The position numbers and the translations under genes were made by a program. Below the pieces are notes generated by a model. The model searched no databases. It was not told the DNA's origin and saw nothing but the letters and a program-made list of their open reading frames with translations. Below, in pieces: positions 5,961-11,341 of a stretch of 13,848 bases of DNA. Within the stretch, counting starts at the first letter, position 1; each line of letters opens with the position of its first letter. The DNA is from Deltaproteobacteria bacterium (lineage in GTDB: Bacteria; Desulfobacterota; GWC2-55-46), in the NCBI GenBank assembly GCA_016234955.1, contig JACRNN010000139.1, forward strand, positions 1-13,848. Reading direction: 5' to 3'.

Positions 5961-6515
5961 TTACAAGATCAGCCCGGCCTGCCTCATGTATTTGAGTATC
6001 ATCTCCACGCCCTCCTGAGGGCTGACCGTATCGGTCTTTATCCGCACCTCGGGGTTATGGGGCCTCTCATACGGTTCGTGCGTCCAGGTACGGTCTTCCG
6101 GCTCTTTGGCGTGCGACCCGGACGTAAGCCTCTCCAAATGCCTCTTGTCGCATACGTCGGCAGAGCAGTCCACAAAGACCTCCACGAAGCTGTCTTTCCC
6201 CCCGGCGTGGACTATCATCTTCCTGACCTCGTCCCTTACCCCCCTGTAAGGGGAGACGGCGGCCACGAGGTTCGGAATATTGTTCTTTGTCAGCAGGTGC
6301 GCCACCCAGCCTATCCTGCGTATCTGGGTGTCGCGGTCCTCTTTCGTGAAACCGAGGCCCTTTGAAAGGTGTATTTTTATATCCTCCCCGTCAAGCACCT
6401 CCACGTTGGTGGTGCCCGATTCCTGGAGTCCGCGGTGGAGGAGATTGGAGAGCGTGGTCTTGCCGGACCCGGAGATACCCGTAAACCATACCGTGAAGCC
6501 TTTTTGTAAGAACAC
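5961..6515 (-). CDS. cysC: Adenylylsulfate kinase (CysC-like), atypical lid region
   Basis: This 184-residue protein opens QKGFTVWFTGISGSGKTT, the APS-kinase Walker A (GISGSGKTT, residues 13-21), followed by LDGED (41-45, usually LDGDN), LGFTKEDRDTQIRRI, and VSPYRGVRDEVR (usually ISPYR..R). EPYERPHNPEVRIKTD matches the family's C-terminal D-PYE-P..PE. APS kinase phosphorylates adenylylsulfate to PAPS for sulfation or assimilation. The usual R-D-x-KGLY-KKAR-G-I..FTG lid between VFVDCSADVC and PYERP is here replaced by an unrelated-looking KRHLERLTSGSHAKEPEDRTW stretch, so substrate or activity may differ. GTG 6515 is chosen because AAGGAGG (6522-6528 on the complement) lies 6 bases upstream; a TTG-initiated extension to 6647 would translate through an intergenic repeat. 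No sulfurylase gene is in the window. Confidence 0.78.
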   Translation of the reverse strand: MFLQKGFTVWFTGISGSGKTTLSNLLHRGLQESGTTNVEVLDGEDIKIHLSKGLGFTKEDRDTQIRRIGWVAHLLTKNNIPNLVAAVSPYRGVRDEVRKMIVHAGGKDSFVEVFVDCSADVCDKRHLERLTSGSHAKEPEDRTWTHEPYERPHNPEVRIKTDTVSPQEGVEMILKYMRQAGLIL

Positions 6516-6575
6516 CCTCTGCCTCCTTCTTATAGCCGTCTTTGCGGACGCACCGTCGCACTCCCGGCTCCAGGT

Positions 6576-6614
6576 AAAGAACCCTCGCCGGGATTCCAGA
6601 ACGTTAACATAAAA
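6576..6614 (+). repeat. Intergenic hairpin repeat, compact copy 5
   Basis: AAAGAACCCTCGCCGGG followed by ATTCCAGAACGTTAACATAAAA is a shortened copy of the repeat family, with the GAACCC and CAGAACG cores retained and the middle lost. It lies immediately upstream of the minus-strand kinase gene, which supports the shorter start for that gene. Confidence 0.5.
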
Positions 6615-6685
6615 GGGACTTGAAAGGAAGCATTGACAATCGTTCAAGCTTCCCGCGGCTTGGGCTTAAGGGAATTTTAATATAA

Positions 6686-6713
6686 TTGACATCGCGCGTC
6701 TATCTGGTATATT
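6686..6713 (+). promoter_or_regulatory. Sigma-70-type promoter of the coiled-coil gene
   Basis: A perfect TTGACA (6686-6691) and TATATT (6708-6713) are separated by 16 bases, about 44 bases upstream of the probable GTG start. The region is AT-rich upstream (TTTTAATATAA), as in strong promoters. Confidence 0.75.
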
Positions 6714-6756
6714 GCTGTCATCGAAAATCATCCGTTAACGTTTAATGGGAGGGGCC

Positions 6757-7053
6757 GTGGAGAATAAGGAGAATAAACTGACCTATCTCAAAGGCGTTGA
6801 GGAACAGATACGGGAGTGGGACAAAAAACTGGTGGAATTGGACGTTAGGGTAAGAAGCGCGGCAACGGACGTAAAGAGCGGGTATGAAGAGCAGATCAGG
6901 GTGTTGCGGGCAAAAAAGGCGGAATTGCTTCAGAAGGTACAGGGCCTCAAGGGGTCGAGCGACGAGGCGTGGAAGTCCATGAGAGACGGCGTGTCCAAAG
7001 CCGCCGCCGAGTTGAAGACCGCATTCGATCAGGCGGTCTCCAAGTTCAAGTAA
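6757..7053 (+). CDS. Small coiled-coil protein, Sll1863-like stress-response type
   Basis: This protein of about 98 residues is almost entirely charged helix: ENKENKLTYLKGVEEQIREWDKK, then repeated K/E/A/L heptad-like segments, then SSDEAWKSMRDGVSKAAAELKTAFDQAVSKFK. The arrangement EEQIREWD...YEEQI..LRAKK.EL..K...L......AW..M..G...A..ELK.AF..A..KF is that of the small coiled-coil proteins labelled Sll1863-family stress response; the molecular role is unknown. There is no signal or membrane segment. GTG 6757 is preferred because GGGAGGGG precedes it by a few bases and the protein then starts MENKENK. An in-frame ATG at 6745 would add four residues but lies on top of that ribosome site. It has a strong promoter of its own and is probably transcribed alone. 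Confidence 0.75.
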   Translation: MENKENKLTYLKGVEEQIREWDKKLVELDVRVRSAATDVKSGYEEQIRVLRAKKAELLQKVQGLKGSSDEAWKSMRDGVSKAAAELKTAFDQAVSKFK

Positions 7054-7110
7054 CCAGGGGCCTGCGCAATAAGGCCATACGCCGTGGAGCGCGAGAGGCG
7101 CTGAAGTTCC

Positions 7111-7126
7111 CCACGGCAAGCCGTGG
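7111..7126. repeat. REP-like short palindrome
   Basis: CCACGGC AA GCCGTGG forms a 7-bp stem with a two-base loop, preceded by GAAGTTCC. It is a degenerate version of the GAAGATTCCCCGCGGCTTGCC element found at 10225-10257. Confidence 0.5.
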
Positions 7127-7154
7127 ACCTCGATCCCGCTATGCATGTTCAAAA

Positions 7155-7203
7155 AATGAACCCTCCGGGGGCTTAAAACCATAGTGCTTTCAGAACAATA
7201 AAC
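7155..7203 (+). repeat. Intergenic hairpin repeat, copy 6
   Basis: AATGAACCCTCCGGGGGCTTAAAACC continues into GCTTTCAGAACAATAAAC. It shares the head and the GCTTAAAACC middle with copy 4 and the TTTCAGAAC tail with the family, with a degenerate end. Confidence 0.6.
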
Positions 7204-7269
7204 TACCCCGCCGCATGCCGCAGGGTATAAAGAGGAAACATCATCTATAAGTCTACGCGGCAAGCCGCG
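7204..7269. repeat. REP-like palindromes between the coiled-coil and LapA-domain genes
   Basis: TACCCCGCCGCATGCCGCAGGGTA (7204-7227, described in parts: TACCC ends with GGGTA and a near-palindromic GC centre) is followed by CGCGGC AA GCCGCG (7256-7269). The second is the core of the CCGCGGC/GCCGCGG element at 10232-10251. With the elements at 7111 and 7155 they fill the 267-base gap; I see no gene there. Confidence 0.5.
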
Positions 7270-7320
7270 GGGAATTACACCCCGAAAGGGGATTAAAAAC
7301 AGAGAACAATCTCGCCTCGC

Positions 7321-7560
7321 ATGAAGCTATCATTTGCGGTCTCTATCATTTTATCGGCCCTGGCCGTGGTCTTTGCGTTGCAGAACGCCCAGCCCGCGAA
7401 GGTGACCTTTCTGTATTGGTCTTTCGAGGGGTCGCTGGTCATCATCCTGCTCTTGACCTTTCTGGTAGGCGTCCTCTCCGCCGTCATAGCCTCGGTCCCT
7501 GGTTATATAAGGATGAGGCGGGGGCTATCCGCCTACAAAAGGCCTGCGAGACCGTCATAG
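7321..7560 (+). CDS. LapA-domain (DUF1049) small inner-membrane protein
   Basis: This 79-residue protein has two membrane segments (about 4-22 and 38-58) enclosing the family signature ALQNAQPAKVTFLYWSFEGSLVIILLLTFLVGVLSA. The QN..P..V.F..W.......I...F..G pattern is that of the LapA/DUF1049 domain, known in E. coli as a lipopolysaccharide-assembly protein A that regulates LpxC turnover; single-gene homologues in other phyla are not proven to do this. A basic tail (RMRRGLSAYKRPARPS) would face the cytoplasm. No convincing Shine-Dalgarno precedes ATG 7321, but the hydrophobic pattern fits this start. It ends 13 bases before the stop of the convergent pseudouridine synthase gene. Confidence 0.8.
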   Translation: MKLSFAVSIILSALAVVFALQNAQPAKVTFLYWSFEGSLVIILLLTFLVGVLSAVIASVPGYIRMRRGLSAYKRPARPS

Positions 7561-7573
7561 CAAGGGGTTTCTT

Positions 7574-8200
7574 CTATTTATCTTTCCCTTGCCGCCCCCC
7601 TCGCCCCAAACTTTCGGGATAGGGGACCTCTTTCCACTCGCCTGGCTTGAGCCCGCCCAGGTCCCAGGGCCCGACCGCCACCCTGATCAGCCTGAGGGTC
7701 GGATGGCCTATTGCGGCGGTCATGCGGCGCACCTGTCTGTTTCTGCCTTCGATGATAGTCAGCTTGAGCCACGCCGCGGGGATGTTTTTCCTGTACCGTA
7801 TAGGCGGCGTACGCGCAAGCACGCCCACAGGCTCCCCCTCTATGACCTCCACATCTGCCGGCCTTGTCGGGCCGTCGTTCAGGTCCACCCCTTTTCTGAG
7901 CCTATCGACGGCCTCTGCATCCGGAATCCCCTCCACCTGCGCAAGATAGGTCTTAGGGAGCTTGAAGCGGGGCTCGGTGATTAGGCGCTGAAGGCGCCCT
8001 TCATTGGTGAGCGCCACGAGGCCTTCGCTGTCGTAATCGAGCCGGCCGGCCGCGTAGACGCCGGCAACCGGTATGTAATCGGCCAACGTAGCGCGTCCAT
8101 CTTTGTCGGTGAACTGGCAGAGGACGCGGAAGGGCTTATTGAAGAGGACCAGGCGCGGACGAGGCGGAGTTTTTTTAGTGGGGGTTTCCTCATCGCGAAT
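7574..8200 (-). CDS. rluE: rRNA large-subunit pseudouridine synthase, RluE-like; start uncertain
   Basis: The core reads RLVLFNKPFRVLCQFTD, ADYIPVAGVYAAGRLDYDSEGLVALTNEGRLQ (the catalytic Asp is in GRLDYDSEGL), LPKTYLAQVEG and the C-terminal WLKLTIIEGRNRQVRRMTAAIGHPTLRLIRVAVGPW, all typical of the RsuA/RluB/E/F family; LFNKP..VLCQFTD is the RluE-type opening. There is no S4 domain, also as in RluE. The frame runs open into the tRNA-Leu gene, where a TTG at 8305 is clearly not a real start. Between the tRNA and the conserved core no in-frame ATG, GTG or TTG exists; only ATT (8200) and a CTG within RLVLF are available. An out-of-frame ATG at 8193 is followed by a run of seven A that could restore the frame by a -1 slip. 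The start given is therefore provisional. Confidence 0.85.
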   Translation of the reverse strand: MRDEETPTKKTPPRPRLVLFNKPFRVLCQFTDKDGRATLADYIPVAGVYAAGRLDYDSEGLVALTNEGRLQRLITEPRFKLPKTYLAQVEGIPDAEAVDRLRKGVDLNDGPTRPADVEVIEGEPVGVLARTPPIRYRKNIPAAWLKLTIIEGRNRQVRRMTAAIGHPTLRLIRVAVGPWDLGGLKPGEWKEVPYPESLGRGGRQGKDK

Positions 8201-8233
8201 AAGACAGGCAAAAAAGATGGAACCTGAAAACCG

Positions 8234-8321
8234 TGGTGCCCGAGGCCGGAATCGAACCGGCACGGGGTTGCCCCCTCGGGATTTTAAGTCCCGTGCGTCT
8301 ACCAAGTTCCGCCACTCGGGC
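8234..8321 (-). tRNA. tRNA-Leu (anticodon UAA)
   Basis: On the minus strand the gene starts GCCCGAGTGGCGG and ends GGTTCGATTCCGGCCTCGGGCA-CCA, with a 7-bp acceptor stem (GCCCGAG/CTCGGGC) and CCA encoded. The anticodon stem-loop GGACTTAAAATCC carries TAA. The long variable arm (CGAGGGGGCAACCCCG region) and the length of 88 bases are those of a class II leucine tRNA. It lies about 35-40 bases upstream of the pseudouridine synthase coding region on the same strand. Confidence 0.95.
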
Positions 8322-8543
8322 TAAGGTTACGGCAGATAATAAGGAGACCCTCCTATCAAATAATTAAAGTCCTGTCAACAACCGTCGATAATCCGATTGT
8401 AAATAGCACTTGAAAAGACCACGCGATCTTTTTACGGCTATTATCGGAGCACGATCATCTCATCTTTTCTGCTTGTCAGGTAACGCATTAGACACTTGAT
8501 TTAAGGCCGCAAAATAAATAGTCGCCGCATCTATTCATAATTA

Positions 8544-8571
8544 TTGACAATTGTTTGCGTATTGGTATAAT
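8544..8571 (+). promoter_or_regulatory. Strong sigma-70-type promoter of the cytochrome-porin gene
   Basis: A perfect TTGACA (8544-8549) and a perfect TATAAT (8566-8571) are 16 bases apart, in an AT-rich context (CATAATTATTG upstream). Transcription would start near 8578, giving a leader of about 115 bases. Consensus boxes of this quality suggest high or constitutive expression unless the leader or an unseen operator controls it. Confidence 0.8.
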
Positions 8572-8577
8572 CAGGCA

Positions 8578-8692
8578 AACGTCTGGCACGGGGTCGAGAA
8601 TCCTGCCCTTGGCCCGCCTACATGCCCCTTGATAAGGTTGCTGAAGATACGCAAGCACGGAAGACGCAAAACCTTAATTCAAGGAGGTTTAT
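8578..8692 (+). promoter_or_regulatory. Possible structured 5' leader with ribosome-site pairing
   Basis: The very strong Shine-Dalgarno AAGGAGG (8681-8687) lies 5 bases before the ATG. AAACCTT (8669-8675) just upstream can pair with the AAGGAGGTTT that contains it, across a short AATTC loop. AAGGTT (8634-8639) is complementary to the same AACCTT, so two exclusive pairings are possible. GGCA/TGCC pairs further upstream add structure. No known riboswitch class is matched. Regulation by this leader is inference. Confidence 0.3.
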
Positions 8693-9925
8693 ATGAGTAA
8701 AAAGTTGCTCTACGCCGTGTGCGCTCTATTTTTCCTCACGGTGACGCTGATCTTCACGCACGATGCCGAGGCGGTCCCCGCTTTCGCGCGTCAGACGGGC
8801 ATGGCCTGCAACGCGTGCCACTTCCAGCACTTCCCCGTCCTCAACGCCTTCGGACGGGCCTTCAAGGCCGACGGCTATACCATGATAGGCGGGGAGAGCA
8901 TGATAGAGGGCGACCTGCTTTCGCTTCCCGCAACGCTCAACGCATCTCTGATAACCAAGATCAGGTACCAGGACAGGAACGGCGACGCGGAGACCGCCAT
9001 AAACAAGGGGGAGGTCCAGTTCCCCGATGAGGCGGGCCTGCTGATAGGCGGGCGCGCCGGCGAGCACGTCGGTTTTCTCCTTGAGATGTCGATAATAGAC
9101 GATGACGCCGGCAATCGCTTCACTTCGTTCAAGATGCCGGTCGTATTCAGGCCCTACGGGACGAGCGTGAGCGTGACGCCGTTTTCCACCGATTCGCTCG
9201 GGGCCGCATACGGCTTTGAGCTCCTTTCAACCGGAGCGGTCAGGAACGTGCGCGTCCTTGAGCACAGGAGAGAGACCTCGGCCCAGCAGTACATCGGCAC
9301 CGACGGGGCGGCGACGGGCGTCGCTCTCGCCGCTTACCAGCCGATCTGGTTCGCCAACTACAGCGCATGGGCGCCCGTGCACGGGAATAGCGCATCCGGG
9401 CCGTATCTCAATTATCTGAGGGGCGCGGTGACGCCCTCGGTATCGGACTGGAACCTGGCCGCTGGCTTCCAGATATGGAACGGGACGACCAAGCGCATAG
9501 ACGGCGGGGTTGTAAGGGAGGCGGCGGACGCCTGGGCGCTCGATGCGCAGGCCCAGGGCATGGTCGGCAGGTACCCGCTCGGACTTTACCTGACCTACGC
9601 GAACGCGGCGAAATCCAAGGCCACAGACGTCCCGAACATGTTCAACTCGAGCACATATAAGGACAAAACGGCCTGGGCGATAGTCGGCGAGTTTGGCGTA
9701 ATACCGCAGAGGGTGACGCTCGCCGCCGCGTACCGGGGCGCGAAGAACGGGGACCCGAACAACGACGGGAAGGACGCCGACAACGCAACGACCCTCGGCG
9801 TCACGTACAACCCGACGCAGAACCTGAACCTCCAGCTCAACCACAGCTGGTACACCGGGAGCGGCAAGCCGGACGCGGCCACAGGCGACCAGCTTACGAC
9901 CCTTATGCTCTTCGCGGCGTTCTGA
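8693..9925 (+). CDS. Outer-membrane monoheme cytochrome-porin fusion (Cyc2-like)
   Basis: This 410-residue protein has a signal peptide (MSKKLLYAVCALFFLTVTLIFTHDAEA, cleavage about residue 27), then VPAFARQTGMACNACHFQHFPVLNAFGRAFKADGYTM with one c-type heme site, CNACH (39-43), and the P.LN.FGR.FK..GY motif following it. The remaining 330 or so residues are alternating amphipathic strands with acidic, Gly/Asn-rich loops (GAKNGDPNNDGKDADNATT) ending in LTTLMLFAAF with C-terminal Phe, as in outer-membrane barrels. This one-heme-plus-barrel layout and length are those of Cyc2-type porin-cytochromes, of which some are outer-membrane Fe(II) oxidases. Whether this one oxidises iron or serves another electron-transfer task is not decided by sequence. 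The gene is a stand-alone unit with consensus promoter, strong ribosome site and terminator; no partner cytochrome gene is in the window. Confidence 0.82.
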   Translation: MSKKLLYAVCALFFLTVTLIFTHDAEAVPAFARQTGMACNACHFQHFPVLNAFGRAFKADGYTMIGGESMIEGDLLSLPATLNASLITKIRYQDRNGDAETAINKGEVQFPDEAGLLIGGRAGEHVGFLLEMSIIDDDAGNRFTSFKMPVVFRPYGTSVSVTPFSTDSLGAAYGFELLSTGAVRNVRVLEHRRETSAQQYIGTDGAATGVALAAYQPIWFANYSAWAPVHGNSASGPYLNYLRGAVTPSVSDWNLAAGFQIWNGTTKRIDGGVVREAADAWALDAQAQGMVGRYPLGLYLTYANAAKSKATDVPNMFNSSTYKDKTAWAIVGEFGVIPQRVTLAAAYRGAKNGDPNNDGKDADNATTLGVTYNPTQNLNLQLNHSWYTGSGKPDAATGDQLTTLMLFAAF

Positions 9926-9945
9926 TACGGCGCAGCAGAAAAACC

Positions 9946-9978
9946 GGGGGGGCCCGAAAAGCCTCCCCCTTTTTTTTT
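9946..9978 (+). terminator. Rho-independent terminator of the cytochrome-porin gene
   Basis: A G-rich arm (9946-9953, GGGGGGGC) pairs with GCCTCCCCC (9961-9969) with one bulged T around the loop CCGAAAA, followed by nine T (9970-9978). It lies 20 bases after the stop codon. Confidence 0.85.
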
Positions 9979-10119
9979 ACTCTCCCATTTGAAAAACGGC
10001 TTACGTCCGGATTCAAAACCGCCGCCTTCAAGTGGTGGCAGTTTACTTTCAACCTATGATATAATCGCCCTCCAGCAAAAAACTCCACCGCTAAATCCAA
10101 ATAAGGGGGACGGCACAAG

Positions 10120-11172
10120 ATGCGTTATCGATACGGCCGTTTGAACATGCATAGCGAGCGCGAAGCCGCGGAAAAGCCGCAGGGTCAAGCGAGCGAATCG
10201 GATATGGATACTTCCTTACATGTCGAAGATTCCCCGCGGCTTGCCGCGGGGAGCTTCAAGGGACCGTCAGGGCGTCCGTCGAATATGGCCTCTTTGGCGC
10301 TCTGCCTTGCGCTCTCTCTCGCGGTGTTTATCCTCGCCGGCTGTTCAGGGCCGCTGAGCGTCAGATACTCGCCGGGGCTTGCGCCCCCTCATCCGGCCCC
10401 CAAAGCGCCGTTAAAGATATTCGTGGAGCAATTCATTGACGCAAGAGGCGAGAAAGACCCCCGCGCCATAGGCAAGGTCACGGCGGTGGTAAGCGACATG
10501 TCGGGTGAGAGCCTGACGCTTACCGAGGACGTCTCAAGCCTCGTCACCCGCGCCTTCGCGCAGGAGCTCTCCTCCGCGGGCTTTACGGTATCGACCGGGG
10601 ACGAGGCAGGGAGGGCCGGCACCGACCTTGTCCTGAGGGGCGCGGTAAAGGGATTCAGGCTCGACATAGGCCCACGCGACGAGATAATGATCGAGCTCTC
10701 GGCTGAATTCAAGGAGCCCCTCAGCGGGAAGGCCGTCTGGTCGGGTACGGAGATCCATAAAGACAGCCGTTACGCCGGGGTGTTAGGCAACACAAGGGCG
10801 ACTATCTCCGCCTATATATCGGCCTCGCTCTCGAAGGTCATAAAAAGGACGATAGCCGATGCCTCGCAGACCCTGCCGGTAAAGGCCGGGGCCTCGGCCC
10901 CTCTGAGCGCGGCTTTGCCAGCCGCACCCGCCGCGCCGGCCGCCCTCTCCAACGCCCATGCCCCCGGCAGGGTCTCGGTAGCCTCCGAGCCCCCCCGCGC
11001 AAAGGTATACATAGGCGGCGTCTACTACGGGCTTACGCCTATCACCATAGACCTTGAGCCCGGGGTATATGAGCTCACCCTGAGGCTGAAGGGGCGCAGG
11101 GAGAATAAGGAGAAGATTTCGATCAGGCCCGGACAGCTTACCGAGGTGGAAGAGGCGCTCGATAAGGAGTGA
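10120..11172 (+). CDS. PEGA-domain lipoprotein with YajG-like N-terminal domain; N-terminus overlaps a REP-like repeat
   Basis: From ATG 10120 the protein has 350 residues. A lipoprotein signal, MASLALCLALSLAVFILAGC, starts only at residue 56 (ATG 10285), with lipobox LAGC and acylated Cys 75. Next comes a domain of about 160 residues (PLKIFVEQFIDARGEKDPRAIG to KVIKRTIADAS) resembling YajG-type lipoprotein domains (tentative), then an Ala/Pro-rich linker and a C-terminal PEGA domain (VASEPPRAKVYIGGVYYGLTPITIDLEPGVYELTLRLKGR). PEGA domains occur in cell-surface and envelope proteins. The start is ambiguous: AAGGGGGAC lies 10 bases before ATG 10120, but the first 55 residues are hydrophilic and partly encoded by the palindrome at 10225-10257. 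ATG 10285 has no good ribosome site and its signal lacks basic residues. Other in-frame ATGs are at 10147 and 10204. A -10-like TATAAT lies at 10060-10065. Confidence 0.75.
   Translation: MRYRYGRLNMHSEREAAEKPQGQASESDMDTSLHVEDSPRLAAGSFKGPSGRPSNMASLALCLALSLAVFILAGCSGPLSVRYSPGLAPPHPAPKAPLKIFVEQFIDARGEKDPRAIGKVTAVVSDMSGESLTLTEDVSSLVTRAFAQELSSAGFTVSTGDEAGRAGTDLVLRGAVKGFRLDIGPRDEIMIELSAEFKEPLSGKAVWSGTEIHKDSRYAGVLGNTRATISAYISASLSKVIKRTIADASQTLPVKAGASAPLSAALPAAPAAPAALSNAHAPGRVSVASEPPRAKVYIGGVYYGLTPITIDLEPGVYELTLRLKGRRENKEKISIRPGQLTEVEEALDKE
10225..10257. repeat. REP-like palindrome inside the lipoprotein reading frame
   Basis: CCCCGCGGC (10232-10240) and GCCGCGGGG (10243-10251) form a perfect 9-bp stem with loop TT, flanked by GAAG (10225-10228) and CTTC (10254-10257). 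Weaker relatives are at 7111-7126 and 7256-7269. Palindromes with this CCGCGGC core are typical of REP elements mobilised by TnpA-like REP-associated transposases; no such gene is in the window. Confidence 0.7.
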
Positions 11173-11200
11173 CGGACATATGCGGTAAAGGATGACGACA

Positions 11201-11235
11201 GGGGCGGCATATATGGCCGCCCCTTTTGTATTTTT
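11201..11235 (+). terminator. Rho-independent terminator of the lipoprotein gene
   Basis: GGGGCGGC (11201-11208) and GCCGCCCC (11216-11223) form a perfect 8-bp stem with loop ATATATG, followed by TTTTGTATTTTT. It lies 28 bases after the stop codon. Confidence 0.88.
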
Positions 11236-11341
11236 AAAGCGGGCTTTCCTTGAAGACCACGCGGGCCGCCATGCGATGCGTTTTTTGTGGTAAAGTATAG
11301 TTAAACTGAACTTCATGTGGAGATGCCACGAAGGGGGATTT

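Larger units (their letters stand above)
8322..8692. other. 371-bp intergenic region between divergent tRNA-Leu and the cytochrome-porin gene
   Basis: No gene is visible. A TTGACA on the minus strand (complement of 8373-8378) could belong to the tRNA promoter, but its distance to any good -10 box is poor. The right half holds the strong plus-strand promoter (8544-8571) and the leader of the cytochrome-porin gene. Between about 8380 and 8540 the DNA is AT-rich relative to its surroundings and may hold upstream regulator sites; I can assign none. Confidence 0.6.

Noticed and set aside
6516..6647. N-terminal extension of the APS kinase from TTG 6647
   Set aside because: It would translate an intergenic repeat copy (6576-6614) and lacks a ribosome site, whereas GTG 6515 has AAGGAGG 6 bases upstream.
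1564..7269. Repeat clusters as a CRISPR array
   Set aside because: Copies are irregularly spaced, diverged, in both orientations and without unique spacers of uniform length; no cas genes.
8201..8305. N-terminal extension of the pseudouridine synthase from TTG 8305
   Set aside because: The codons are the tRNA-Leu gene read as protein.
8583..8598. Sigma-54 promoter suggested by TGGCACG
   Set aside because: The -12 element TTGC is absent at the required distance (CGAG is found), and a consensus sigma-70 promoter lies just upstream.
8572..8675. c-di-GMP (GEMM-I) riboswitch suggested by AGGCAAAC and GACGCAAAACC
   Set aside because: The two segments are about 90 bases apart and the second half (a GGTAGCCGGGTTACC-like part) is missing.
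9227..9844. 205-residue minus-strand frame within the cytochrome-porin gene
   Set aside because: Shadow frame of a strongly supported coding region; Val/Arg-rich without motifs.
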